A stretch of 64,000 nt of DNA, taken from COE1 sp963596435. GTDB lineage: Bacteria > Bacillota > Clostridia > Lachnospirales > Lachnospiraceae. Every line of letters begins with the position of its first letter. Position 1 is the first letter of the stretch. The translations under genes were made by a program, and so were the position numbers. Location: the NCBI GenBank assembly GCA_963596435.1, contig CAVBMG010000003.1, positions 1 to 64,000 of the forward strand. The letters are read 5' to 3'. The notes beneath the pieces were generated by a model. The model saw only the letters and a list, made by a program, of their open reading frames with translations. It was not told the DNA's origin and made no database searches. Below are positions 51,314-59,629 of this stretch, in pieces.

Positions 51314-52254
51314 TACAGCAGAGCTGTTATCACTTTGCAGGCATCACATACCTGCTCATAGGCATCCATTGTGCCTTCCATACTTCCCTGTCTTAATATT
51401 TCCACCAGTTTACTCAAGGGCTGGTATACTGCATCCAGACCTAAATTAGCAGCCATACCCTTTAGTCCATGTGCGTATTCAAAAGCATCAGAAGTGTTGT
51501 TCTCTGCCAGACTTTCCCTTAGTGCATCAAAATCCGGATCATCGAAAAATTCAACAAGAAAGCTTTTATATGCGTCCTTATTCCCCTTCATTCTTTCCAG
51601 TGCTTTATCTACATCCACACCTTTACTTCTTAATATATCCCAGAAATTGTTCTCATTATACTCAATTTTAAGACCATGAATCATCATTCTGTTCTGCGCA
51701 TCCAATATCCGGTAGGCTTCCTCCTGCTGCATGTTCTGAGCTGACTTGAGCATATATGCCACTCCCCAGAAAGAACCAGCCAGAACATATGCCATTTCCA
51801 GATAATCACCTGTTCTGATTTCTCCTGTGGCAGCAGCCTTCTCCAGATACCCTGCCAGTCTGAGCAGAAAGGGGTTCTCATTCTGTGGCAGGTTGCCGCG
51901 ATAAACCATCTGCAAGTGGACTGACTCTGAATCCATCTCCTGAATCCTGTCATATTCTGCCTTGGCAATACGATTCATATTCTGTATGAAACTGTCTTCT
52001 TCCTTGTAATTATCATCCATAAGACGAAGAAAAGGCTTCGCATATAATGCTGCTACAGCCCTTGCCAATGCATCTTTATCCTCAAATCTCATGTAAATTG
52101 CCGAATTCGAGCAGCCGCTCATCTTCGCCACTTTACGTATCGTAAGGCTCTCATATCCTTCTTCATTGATAATTTCTATTGCAGCATCCAGAATCTTTCT
52201 TCCAATACTGTCTTCAATCAGCATCTGCTTGCTGTCTTCCCCATTTTCATACAT
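51313..52254 (-). CDS. TetR-type DNA-binding protein fused to a histidine phosphotransfer (Hpt) domain
   Basis: This 313-residue protein combines a TetR N-terminus (about 15-62, with SLTIRKVAKMSGCSNSAIYM as recognition region) and a TetR-like central helical domain (65-195) with a C-terminal module (about 203-313) that matches an Hpt four-helix bundle: VDVDKALERMKGNKDAYKSF, then AFEYAHGLKGMAANLGL with the phospho-accepting His262. An Hpt domain normally passes phosphate between receivers and is not known to me on TetR proteins. The downstream receiver gene starts at its stop codon. GAGGGG lies nine bases before the ATG. An inverted repeat at 52272-52302 suggests self-regulation. Confidence 0.85.
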   Translation of the reverse strand: MYENGEDSKQMLIEDSIGRKILDAAIEIINEEGYESLTIRKVAKMSGCSNSAIYMRFEDKDALARAVAALYAKPFLRLMDDNYKEEDSFIQNMNRIAKAEYDRIQEMDSESVHLQMVYRGNLPQNENPFLLRLAGYLEKAAATGEIRTGDYLEMAYVLAGSFWGVAYMLKSAQNMQQEEAYRILDAQNRMMIHGLKIEYNENNFWDILRSKGVDVDKALERMKGNKDAYKSFLVEFFDDPDFDALRESLAENNTSDAFEYAHGLKGMAANLGLDAVYQPLSKLVEILRQGSMEGTMDAYEQVCDACKVITALL

Positions 52255-52271
52255 AAGCCATAACCCCTCGC

Positions 52272-52302
52272 AACACTGTTAAGTTGACATAGTAACAATG
52301 TT
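52272..52302. promoter_or_regulatory. Inverted repeat, candidate operator of the TetR-Hpt protein
   Basis: AACACTGTTA (52272-52281) and TAACAATGTT (52293-52302) are inverted copies with one mismatch and an 11-base spacer. The repeat lies between the minus-strand start site and the TetR-Hpt start codon, and covers the -35 of an opposing promoter. Confidence 0.55.
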
Positions 52303-52312
52303 CTTTTATCAT
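52284..52312 (+). promoter_or_regulatory. Opposing plus-strand promoter facing scpB
   Basis: TTGACA (52284-52289), 17-base spacer, TATCAT (52307-52312). It would transcribe antisense to scpB and overlaps the -10 of the TetR-Hpt promoter. No plus-strand gene follows. Confidence 0.5.
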
Positions 52313-52339
52313 TATTACACTTATTAATGATTTTGTCAA
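52311..52339 (-). promoter_or_regulatory. Promoter of the TetR-Hpt operon
   Basis: TTGACA (52334-52339), 17-base spacer, AATAAT (52311-52316) on the minus strand. The start site would fall near 52304, at the edge of the inverted repeat. Confidence 0.6.
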
Positions 52340-52909
52340 TCAAATATCAATCTTTAGCTGTACTTCCTCTTCTGCCTGATGCTTGAAATCATCTAACTGC
52401 TCCTGATTCAAGGTAGGCAGATCCCCTAAGGACTTAACGCCAAATGTTCTCAGGAATTCTTCTGTCGTTCCAAAAAGCAGCGGACGTCCCGGTGCATCCA
52501 GTCTTCCCAGTTCCTGAATCAGATTAAATTCCAGTAATCTGTTGATGGCATGGTCACAGCTTACTCCACGTATCTTCTCCACTTCCAGTCTGGTCACAGG
52601 CTGCTTGTACGCTACAATAGACAAAGTTTCCAGCAATGTATCTGACATTACATATTTTCTGGGTGCCTTAGCCACTTTTATCAGATACTCGTACAGATCA
52701 GGTTTTGTACACAGCTGATACGAATCTTCCAATTCAATTATGGAGATTCCTCTGTCTTCCTCTTGATATTTTTCATTCATCTTGGCAATGATATCTCTGA
52801 TTTTCTGTGGTTCCATTTCCAATACATGCGTGAGCTTGGACAATTCTACCGAATCTCCCATGGCAAACAGAACCGCTTCAATAATTGCCTCTGCTTTCTT
52901 TGTATCCAC
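52340..52909 (-). CDS. scpB: Segregation and condensation protein B
   Basis: Partner of ScpA and SMC in chromosome condensation. The 189-residue protein has two winged-helix domains (about 5-80 and 90-165), with EAIIEAVLFAMGD at the start, TLSIVAYKQPVTR in the second and LDAPGRPLLFGTTEEFL near 140. It starts at GTG 52909; the only near ribosome site (GGGAG) is 12 bases away. It follows scpA by 47 bases. Confidence 0.94.
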   Translation of the reverse strand: MDTKKAEAIIEAVLFAMGDSVELSKLTHVLEMEPQKIRDIIAKMNEKYQEEDRGISIIELEDSYQLCTKPDLYEYLIKVAKAPRKYVMSDTLLETLSIVAYKQPVTRLEVEKIRGVSCDHAINRLLEFNLIQELGRLDAPGRPLLFGTTEEFLRTFGVKSLGDLPTLNQEQLDDFKHQAEEEVQLKIDI

Positions 52910-52956
52910 CTCTATCTTATTCTCCCATCAATATAGTATTCCATATTTCTCCATCA

Positions 52957-53706
52957 TCATGCAGCCAGGCTTGATGTGATCATAATATCTCCAAAGGTAT
53001 CCTCCTGCTCAACAGAAAGGATTCCCTGCTTCATCATTTCAAGGACAGCAAGAAATGTTACGATGATCTCCATCTTGCTTCCCTGCCTCTCCAACAGATT
53101 ACGGAAGCTGAATTTCTTATGATTCTTTACGAACTCTTCTATGTATCCCTGCTTCTCTTCCAGATTGATCTCATCCTTCTCAATCTTGCCGAACTGGCTT
53201 CTGATCGGGTCAATCTTGTCTTCCTGTCTTCGAATGCAAGACTTGAAGATTTCATGCAGCTTGGCAAGATTCATATCTCCAAGCAGTTCCTCATAATCCA
53301 CAGGGTAATGATAATCCTCTACTTCCTTGGGCAGCATAGGTCTCTTATACCAGCTCTTTGCCGCATCAACCTGTCTGTCACGCAGCTCGTATGACATATA
53401 TTTATACATCTTATATTCCAGAAGCTTCTGTACAAGTTCTGCTCTTGGATCTTCCTCTTCGCCTTCTTCATTTACTTCTTTTGGAAGCAGCATACGGCAC
53501 TTAATATCCAACAGGGTAGCCGCCATGACAAGGAATTCACTCATGACATTCATATCTTCATGTTCCATCTGTCTGATGTAATCCAGATACTGATCTGTTA
53601 CTTCTACGATAGGAATATCATAAATATCTATTTTATTCTTCTCAATCAGATGCAGCAGCAAATCAAGAGGTCCCTCAAAGACCTCCAGCTTTACAGAAAG
53701 TGCCAT
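52957..53706 (-). CDS. scpA: Segregation and condensation protein A
   Basis: Kleisin subunit that links SMC heads. The 249-residue protein begins VKLEVFEGPLDLLLHLIEKNKIDIYDIPI, with the family core, and ends in a winged-helix region with VTFLAVLEMMKQGILSVEQ. GGAG lies eight bases before the ATG, three bases after the phosphoesterase stop. Part of the dacF-phosphoesterase-scpA-scpB unit. Confidence 0.95.
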   Translation of the reverse strand: MALSVKLEVFEGPLDLLLHLIEKNKIDIYDIPIVEVTDQYLDYIRQMEHEDMNVMSEFLVMAATLLDIKCRMLLPKEVNEEGEEEDPRAELVQKLLEYKMYKYMSYELRDRQVDAAKSWYKRPMLPKEVEDYHYPVDYEELLGDMNLAKLHEIFKSCIRRQEDKIDPIRSQFGKIEKDEINLEEKQGYIEEFVKNHKKFSFRNLLERQGSKMEIIVTFLAVLEMMKQGILSVEQEDTFGDIMITSSLAA

Positions 53707-53709
53707 CTT

Positions 53710-54567
53710 CTACTCTCCTTTCACCAGGTCAACAACATATAACTCCGCAGGGTTAAAGAAGCGAAGCTGTATCGTATGCGATCCCATTCCCCTGCCAAGC
53801 AGCATTGTTGTCTTCCCACTATGGAAAATTCCACCATCATACTTTGGGAAAAACGTATAAGCCGGTGAAATGACACCACCAACCAGCGGTAATCTCATAA
53901 TGCCGCCATGCACATGCCCTGACAGCACCAGATCTGCTCCCCACTTTGCATATTCTTCAAAATACTCCGGGTTATGCGCCATTAGAATATTACAATATTC
54001 TTTTAATGGTTTTCCCAGTTTTCTATTCATATAATCCAGGGGCATAGGTCGTTTCTTAAAGCGTTTGAAATATTCCAGTCCCAGTTCAAATCCCGTCAGT
54101 GCAATTCCATACTCTTCCAGTCTGATTGTTTCATCACTGAGTATTTTCACATTCTCATGCTGAATGCCCTTCATCAGCCTGTTGTACATATCTCCATAAT
54201 AATCTGCTCTGTACTTGAGTTTGGATTCATGATTACCCGGCGAATAATAAATCCTGTATTTGCCACTCAATGCATTTACGAACTGGATTCCCGTATCTAC
54301 CGGTTCATCCTGATGTGAAGTCACCAGATCTCCTACTATAAGGATAAAATCCGGATTTGCCTGTTCAATCTCCCGGATAACCTTATCATTGTCTTTTCCA
54401 TACACCTTATTATGTAGATCGGAAACCATAACAAAGCGACAGTTTTTCCTTAAATTTGGCAAAACAAATTGCTGCTTTGCTACCACAAAACGATTTCCAT
54501 CTACCACACCTACGATCAGTAATGCTGCAATTATTATCAACAGCAGAATAATGACCACTTTTATCAT
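53710..54567 (-). CDS. Membrane-anchored metallophosphoesterase (YkuE type)
   Basis: Calcineurin-like phosphoesterase acting outside the membrane, possibly on lipid or UDP-linked substrates. The 285-residue protein has an N-terminal helix (about 2-22) and the metal-binding motifs SDLHN, VGDLV, SPGNHES, MAHNPE and LSGHVHGG in order. ATG 54567 has GAGGAG seven bases upstream; the longer GTG start at 54603, overlapping dacF, has none. Between dacF and scpA in one operon, it may take part in envelope turnover. Confidence 0.9.
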   Translation of the reverse strand: MIKVVIILLLIIIAALLIVGVVDGNRFVVAKQQFVLPNLRKNCRFVMVSDLHNKVYGKDNDKVIREIEQANPDFILIVGDLVTSHQDEPVDTGIQFVNALSGKYRIYYSPGNHESKLKYRADYYGDMYNRLMKGIQHENVKILSDETIRLEEYGIALTGFELGLEYFKRFKKRPMPLDYMNRKLGKPLKEYCNILMAHNPEYFEEYAKWGADLVLSGHVHGGIMRLPLVGGVISPAYTFFPKYDGGIFHSGKTTMLLGRGMGSHTIQLRFFNPAELYVVDLVKGE

Positions 54568-54602
54568 CCTTCTACTCCTCTTCGTCTCCCCAGGTGTCTG
54601 CA

Positions 54603-55784
54603 CTAGAGCAGATACAACTTATATACCCTGTATAAATAATCCCATATACCGGCGCGTTCTACAGACTGAACCGTCAGCATGGCAACACTGCCAAGCTCCT
54701 GCCCGTTCAGCGTATATCTGATTCTGCCCGCTTCTTCTCCCTGTTCAAAAGGTGCAGACAGATCATCCCTGTACTCATATGTCTTTATAATCTGACTAAA
54801 ATCAGCTCCCGATGTATCCAGATAGCGAAATTCGCCTTCTGGAACTACGGCTACCTGTGTTTCTTTTCCACCTGCAACCTTGACAGCTTCCAACGGTTCC
54901 CTGTTCTCATCCACATATAATCTGGTCATGGCAAACCCATATTCCAACAGGCTTTTCGCCTCTGCAAAGCGCACTTTAAAATCAGGTGCTCCCATCACAA
55001 CCGCGATCATGTCTATTCCATCCTTGTTCGCCGTTGCACTGAAACAGTATTTGGCAGTACTGGTCGAACCAGTCTTCAATCCCGTTGCCCAGGGATACTG
55101 TTTTAACAGTTTATTGGTACTGGATAAGGTAAAGGGCTTGCTTCCCTGTCTGGTCACATGGGTAATATCTTCCATCCATATCTTCGTATATTCATATATC
55201 GCGGGGTATCTGTTAATCAATTCTCTGGACATAGTTGCCACATCACGGGCTGTTGTATGATGTCCGCTGTCTGATGTCAGACCGCAGCAATCCAGGAAAT
55301 GTGTATTACTCATTCCCAATTGTGCAGCTTTCTCGTTCATCATATTCACAAATTCGCCTTCACTGCCTGCAATATATTCAGCCATGGCTACAGAAGCATC
55401 ATTGCCGCTGGCTACCGTAATACACTTGATCAATGTATCAACTGTCTGTATCTCTCCTTCTTCCAGAAAGACCTGCGATCCTCCCATCGACTTGGCGTGG
55501 GCACTCGTCACCACTTCATCCTCCAGCTTGATCTTGCCCTTTTCCAGATTTTCAAAAATCAATAATAAGGTCATGATCTTCGTGATGCTGGCTGGACTTC
55601 TGACTTCGTCCGGATTTTTTTCAAATAAAACAGTCCCCGTAGATGCCTCCATCAAGATTGCACTTGGGGATGTAAGCTCTATCTGTGCACATACTTCCAT
55701 CCTGCAGATTGGCATCATCAATACTTCTATCCATATGAGCACAGCACTTAATATTCTTATCCACGTTTTCTTCGTTTTATTCAT
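54603..55784 (-). CDS. dacF: D-alanyl-D-alanine carboxypeptidase
   Basis: Removes terminal D-Ala from wall pentapeptides. The 393-residue protein has a signal peptide (about 1-33), the active site SITK (Ser66, Lys69), SGN in VASGNDASVA, KTG in TGLKTGSTSTAKY and a C-terminal PBP5-type domain ending in an amphipathic helix (VERAGIWDYLYRVYKLYL). ATG 55784 has GAGG seven bases upstream. A paralogue lies at 26385-27692. Adjacency to scpAB is the usual clostridial arrangement of dacF with segregation genes. Confidence 0.93.
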   Translation of the reverse strand: MNKTKKTWIRILSAVLIWIEVLMMPICRMEVCAQIELTSPSAILMEASTGTVLFEKNPDEVRSPASITKIMTLLLIFENLEKGKIKLEDEVVTSAHAKSMGGSQVFLEEGEIQTVDTLIKCITVASGNDASVAMAEYIAGSEGEFVNMMNEKAAQLGMSNTHFLDCCGLTSDSGHHTTARDVATMSRELINRYPAIYEYTKIWMEDITHVTRQGSKPFTLSSTNKLLKQYPWATGLKTGSTSTAKYCFSATANKDGIDMIAVVMGAPDFKVRFAEAKSLLEYGFAMTRLYVDENREPLEAVKVAGGKETQVAVVPEGEFRYLDTSGADFSQIIKTYEYRDDLSAPFEQGEEAGRIRYTLNGQELGSVAMLTVQSVERAGIWDYLYRVYKLYLL

Positions 55785-55843
55785 AGAATCGCCTCTTACA
55801 TCTCTTAAAAACAATCTATGAATCGAAAAATCTTTTTATACTC

Positions 55844-56422
55844 TTATTTTCTACTTTCTATGTATTCTAAAATATATCTTCTGCACTTTCCACTGATTCC
55901 TGTTGCCACTGCAAAATGATATCCAAAATCAAACAGTGCCATGACAAATACCAGTCCGATGGTTTTGATTCCCCAGGCAATCGGATATCTGTCAATCAGC
56001 TTCATAATCTTATCAAACAGAAATGTAATAATAATGACTGCATAGAAGCCCCAGGCAATTGTACTCTCCAGACATACAATCCCCTGATAATTACATGGCT
56101 TGTCATGATAGTCCCACCATACTTCTCCAAACAGACGAAGCATAAGTTTGGCTACCAGATATTCAAATACCGTTGCCAGGACAGCTCCAATAAAATACAG
56201 AGCTACCAGATTATTGGCAAACGGATGCAGCACCAGATATCCAACCACAGCTCCCACTCCATAAATTGGACAAAATGGACCTGTCATAAATCCTCTGTTA
56301 GTCAGTTTATGATTGCAGAATGACATATATATGGATTCTACCATCCAACCTAACACACTAAATAAAAAGAAACACGCCGTCAAATGATAAAAATCATATC
56401 CGGCAAATTCTCTGGTCCACAT
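55844..56422 (-). CDS. PF06541-family membrane protein (putative ABC-transporter type IV)
   Basis: The 192-residue protein has about five membrane helices and the family signatures FFLFSVLGWMVESIYMS near residue 18, GFMTGPFCPIYGVGA near 44 and WWDYHDKPCNYQGIVCL near 103. These proteins are common in clostridia; they are listed as putative ABC permeases, but transport has not been shown and no ATPase lies nearby. It lies 107 bases after rpsU's stop, past a terminator, and upstream of dacF. Confidence 0.85.
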   Translation of the reverse strand: MWTREFAGYDFYHLTACFFLFSVLGWMVESIYMSFCNHKLTNRGFMTGPFCPIYGVGAVVGYLVLHPFANNLVALYFIGAVLATVFEYLVAKLMLRLFGEVWWDYHDKPCNYQGIVCLESTIAWGFYAVIIITFLFDKIMKLIDRYPIAWGIKTIGLVFVMALFDFGYHFAVATGISGKCRRYILEYIESRK

Positions 56423-56454
56423 GATTCACTACTCTCCCTCATCTACCTTAGAAC

Positions 56455-56485
56455 GAAAAAATCCCTGGCAGTATTGCCAAGGATT
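56455..56485 (-). terminator. Terminator of rpsU
   Basis: An 11-base stem with one mismatch (56460-56470 and 56475-56485) and 4-base loop, then TTTTTTC on the minus strand. Confidence 0.82.
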
Positions 56486-56529
56486 CATTCATGGCAATGA
56501 AACCACCTTCAGGTGTTCCATTGTACTTA

Positions 56530-56706
56530 TTAATTATATTTACGTTTTCTAGCTGCTTCAGACTTCTTCTTACGTTTTACGCTTGGCTTCTCGTAATGCT
56601 CTCTTTTACGGATTTCCTGCTGAATTCCGGCTTTCGCACAACTTCTCTTGAATCTACGTAAAGCGCTGTCTAAAGTTTCGTTTTCTTTTACGATTACATT
56701 TGACAT
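56530..56706 (-). CDS. rpsU: 30S ribosomal protein S21
   Basis: Small basic ribosomal protein of 58 residues: it begins MSNVIVKENETLDSALRRFK and ends in the Lys/Arg-rich tail KRKKKSEAARKRKYN. The sequence has the S21 pattern LRRFKRSCAKAGI and REHYEKPS. S21 helps initiation through the 3' end of 16S rRNA. It is a single-gene unit with its own promoter and terminator and is easily missed because of its size. Confidence 0.97.
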   Translation of the reverse strand: MSNVIVKENETLDSALRRFKRSCAKAGIQQEIRKREHYEKPSVKRKKKSEAARKRKYN

Positions 56707-56782
56707 GCTATCACACCTAACCTCCCTCCAGCCCTATTATTGTGTGCCAGACTGTTCGGGTATACTTAATTGCACACCTAAG

Positions 56783-56810
56783 ATTATATCAGATATCTTG
56801 AATACGTCAA
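56783..56810 (-). promoter_or_regulatory. Promoter of rpsU
   Basis: TTGACG (56805-56810), 16-base spacer, consensus TATAAT (56783-56788) on the minus strand; the start codon lies about 75 bases downstream. Confidence 0.75.
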
Positions 56811-56854
56811 CAGTTTTTTGCATATTTTTTTATTTTTTTATTCTTTATGCGAAA

Positions 56855-59509
56855 TTACAGCTGATTCTCCAATACTTTAGCTACTTCTGCAATTGCCTGA
56901 TCTACTCCTGCAGGATTCTTACCACCTGCCTGAGCCATGTTAGGACGACCGCCACCGCCGCCACCTACAAGAGCCGCAATGCCCTTGATCAGATTGCCTG
57001 CATGTGCGCCCTTTGCCATTGCTTCATCTGTAGCCATAGCGATTAAATTCACCTTGCCATCTGCAACAGATGCCAGTACAACTACGCCTTCACCAAGTTT
57101 AGCCTTGAGCTGATCGCCCAGATCACGGAGAGCATTCATATCTACACCGTCTACCTTGGCAGCCAGAAGCTTCACACCCTTGATTTCAACAGTCTTGTCC
57201 ATAACGTCTCCAAGGGCTTCCTTGGCAGCCTTGCTCTTGAGAGATTCATTCTCACTCTGCAATGCCTTCATTTCAGCCATCAGATGTTCCAGACGCTCTG
57301 TCAGTCCAGCCGGAGTTGTCTTTACAATCTTAGCACTCTTATCAATAGTTTCTTCTAATTCTTTATAATAACGTAATACGCCATTACCTGTTAATGCTTC
57401 GATTCTTCTGACACCAGCAGCAACACCACTCTCAGAAAGAATCTTAAATGCCATAATAGCACCTGTATTTGGTACATGTGTACCACCACAAAGTTCGGTT
57501 GAGTAATCACCCATCTTAACAACACGGACTACATCACCGTACTTCTCACCGAACAATGCCATTGCACCAGTCTTCTTGGCTTCTTCCAATGACATGTTTT
57601 CTGTTACAACAGGAAGATTATTAGCAATCTGCTCTACTACCTGCTGTTCAACCTTGGCAATCTCTTCCTGGGTCATAGCCTGGAAATGAGTAAAATCAAA
57701 TCTTAATCTGTCTTCATTTACAAAAGAACCTGCCTGTTCTACATGAGAACCAAGAACATTTCTCAATGCCTTCTGTAATAAGTGTGTTGCACTGTGGTTC
57801 TTACATGTATCTGCTCTCTTTGCAGCATCTACACTCAGAGTAACCGTGTCGCCTACTTTGATCATACCCTTTGTAACAACACCGACATGTCCGATCTTGC
57901 CACCAAGAAGCTTGATTGTATCTTTTACCTGGAATTCAGCATCTGGAAGTGTAATCACACCTGTATCTGCTTCCTGTCCACCCATTGTCGCATAGAAAGG
58001 AGTCTCATCTACAATGATTGTTCCTGTCTGTCCATCAGTCAGTGCGTCTACCAGTTCATCCTCTGTAGTCAGGACTGTTACCTTAGACTGATGTGTTAAT
58101 CTGTCATAACCTACAAATTTGCTTGTGATACTTGGATCAATGGATTCATATACAGTAACGTCAGCACCCATATAATTGGTTACTTTACGTGCTTTACGTG
58201 CAGTCTCTTTCTGCTCTTTCATTGCAGCCTGGAAGCCCTCTTCATCTACTGTGAAGCCTTTTTCTTCCAAAATCTCAATTGTCAGGTCGATAGGGAATCC
58301 GTAAGTATCATACAACTTGAAAGCATCTGCTCCTGCAAGTACTTTCTTGCCTTCCTGATTCAGCTTCTCTTCCATATCATTCAGAATAGAAAGTCCCTGA
58401 TCGATTGTCTTGCTGAATTTATCTTCTTCCTGAACCAGAACGTTGAAGATAAAGTCTTTCTTCTCTTCCAGTTCCGGATAACCATCTTTACACTCATCAA
58501 TAACTGTCTGTGCGATCTTGGTCAGGAATTTACCTTCGATTCCAAGCAGTCTTCCATGTCTTGCAACACGACGGATCAATCTTCTCAGTACATATCCTCT
58601 GCCTTCATTAGATGGAAGGATACCATCAGAGATCATGAATGTTGAAGAACGCATATGGTCTGTGATCAGACGGATAGATACATCTGTCTTCTCATCCTTC
58701 TGATATTCTACGCCTGCTACTTCACAGATCTTGTCACGGATTGCTTTCATTGTATTAATATCAAATACAGTATCTACATCCTGTACTACAACTGCAAGTC
58801 TCTCAAGCCCCATACCTGTATCAATATTCTTCTGTTCCAGTTCTGAATAGTTACCATGTCCATCACCATCGAACTGAGTAAATACGTTATTCCATACTTC
58901 CATGAAACGGTCGCAGTCACAGCCTACCTTACAATCAGGCTTACCGCAGCCATACTTGATACCTCTGTCATAATAGATTTCAGAACATGGACCACATGGA
59001 CCAGCACCATGCTCCCAGAAGTTATCACATTCTCCAGTCTCAGGATCACGGTAGAATCTGGTAATCTTCTCTGCCGGAACACCGATCTCGTCTGTCCAGA
59101 TATGGAATGCTTCATCATCTTCACAATAAATAGAAGGATATAATCTCTCAGGATCAAGTCCTACTACTTTTGTCAGGAATTCCCAGCTCCATGCCAGAGA
59201 TTCATGCTTGAAATAATCTCCAAAAGAGAAGTTACCAAGCATTTCAAAGAAAGTAAGATGTCTTGCAGTCTTACCTACATTCTCGATATCACCTGTTCTG
59301 ACACACTTCTGACAGGTTGTCACTCTACGTCTGGGTGGAATCTCCTGTCCAGTGAAATATGGCTTGAGAGGTGCCATACCTGAATTGATGATCAACAGAC
59401 TGTTATCATTATGAGGCACTAAAGAGAAGCTCTTCATTGCCAGATGTCCTTTGCTTTCAAAAAATTCGAGAAACATTCTTCTCAAATCGTTTACTCCATA
59501 GTTTTCCAT
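56855..59509 (-). CDS. alaS: Alanyl-tRNA synthetase
   Basis: Charges tRNA-Ala. The 884-residue protein is full length: class II catalytic domain (1-240, FFESKGHLAMKS and RVTTCQKCVRTGDIENVG), tRNA-recognition domain, editing domain with HSATHLLQKALR and CGGTHVPNTG (zinc site), and a C-Ala domain with a Gly-rich GGGGGGRPNMAQAGG segment. A GGAGG site precedes the ATG. Only about 100 bases separate it from the EAL gene, too few for a T-box. Confidence 0.97.
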   Translation of the reverse strand: MENYGVNDLRRMFLEFFESKGHLAMKSFSLVPHNDNSLLIINSGMAPLKPYFTGQEIPPRRRVTTCQKCVRTGDIENVGKTARHLTFFEMLGNFSFGDYFKHESLAWSWEFLTKVVGLDPERLYPSIYCEDDEAFHIWTDEIGVPAEKITRFYRDPETGECDNFWEHGAGPCGPCSEIYYDRGIKYGCGKPDCKVGCDCDRFMEVWNNVFTQFDGDGHGNYSELEQKNIDTGMGLERLAVVVQDVDTVFDINTMKAIRDKICEVAGVEYQKDEKTDVSIRLITDHMRSSTFMISDGILPSNEGRGYVLRRLIRRVARHGRLLGIEGKFLTKIAQTVIDECKDGYPELEEKKDFIFNVLVQEEDKFSKTIDQGLSILNDMEEKLNQEGKKVLAGADAFKLYDTYGFPIDLTIEILEEKGFTVDEEGFQAAMKEQKETARKARKVTNYMGADVTVYESIDPSITSKFVGYDRLTHQSKVTVLTTEDELVDALTDGQTGTIIVDETPFYATMGGQEADTGVITLPDAEFQVKDTIKLLGGKIGHVGVVTKGMIKVGDTVTLSVDAAKRADTCKNHSATHLLQKALRNVLGSHVEQAGSFVNEDRLRFDFTHFQAMTQEEIAKVEQQVVEQIANNLPVVTENMSLEEAKKTGAMALFGEKYGDVVRVVKMGDYSTELCGGTHVPNTGAIMAFKILSESGVAAGVRRIEALTGNGVLRYYKELEETIDKSAKIVKTTPAGLTERLEHLMAEMKALQSENESLKSKAAKEALGDVMDKTVEIKGVKLLAAKVDGVDMNALRDLGDQLKAKLGEGVVVLASVADGKVNLIAMATDEAMAKGAHAGNLIKGIAALVGGGGGGRPNMAQAGGKNPAGVDQAIAEVAKVLENQL

Positions 59510-59600
59510 GGTTTATCCTCCATCCATATATGTTCGTAATTGCTCTATCTTTCACAAAACTCACACAAATAAAAGTACTGATCCACAGACCAGCACATTT

Positions 59601-59629
59601 ATTATAGTTTAGCTCTTATTCCTTGTCAA
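59601..59629 (-). promoter_or_regulatory. Consensus promoter of alaS inside the EAL gene end
   Basis: Perfect TTGACA (59624-59629), 17-base spacer and perfect TATAAT (59601-59606) on the minus strand. The -35 lies in the last codons of the EAL gene. Confidence 0.8.

Noticed and set aside
26385..55784. Recent duplication of two carboxypeptidase genes
   Set aside because: The two proteins share only the family motifs (SxxK, SxN, KTG), with different lengths and ends; multiple such enzymes per genome are normal.
59510..59615. Possible T-box leaders before alaS, glyS or thrC
   Set aside because: The upstream gaps (about 106, 25 and 113 bases) are too short for T-box structures, and no specifier or antiterminator motif is visible.
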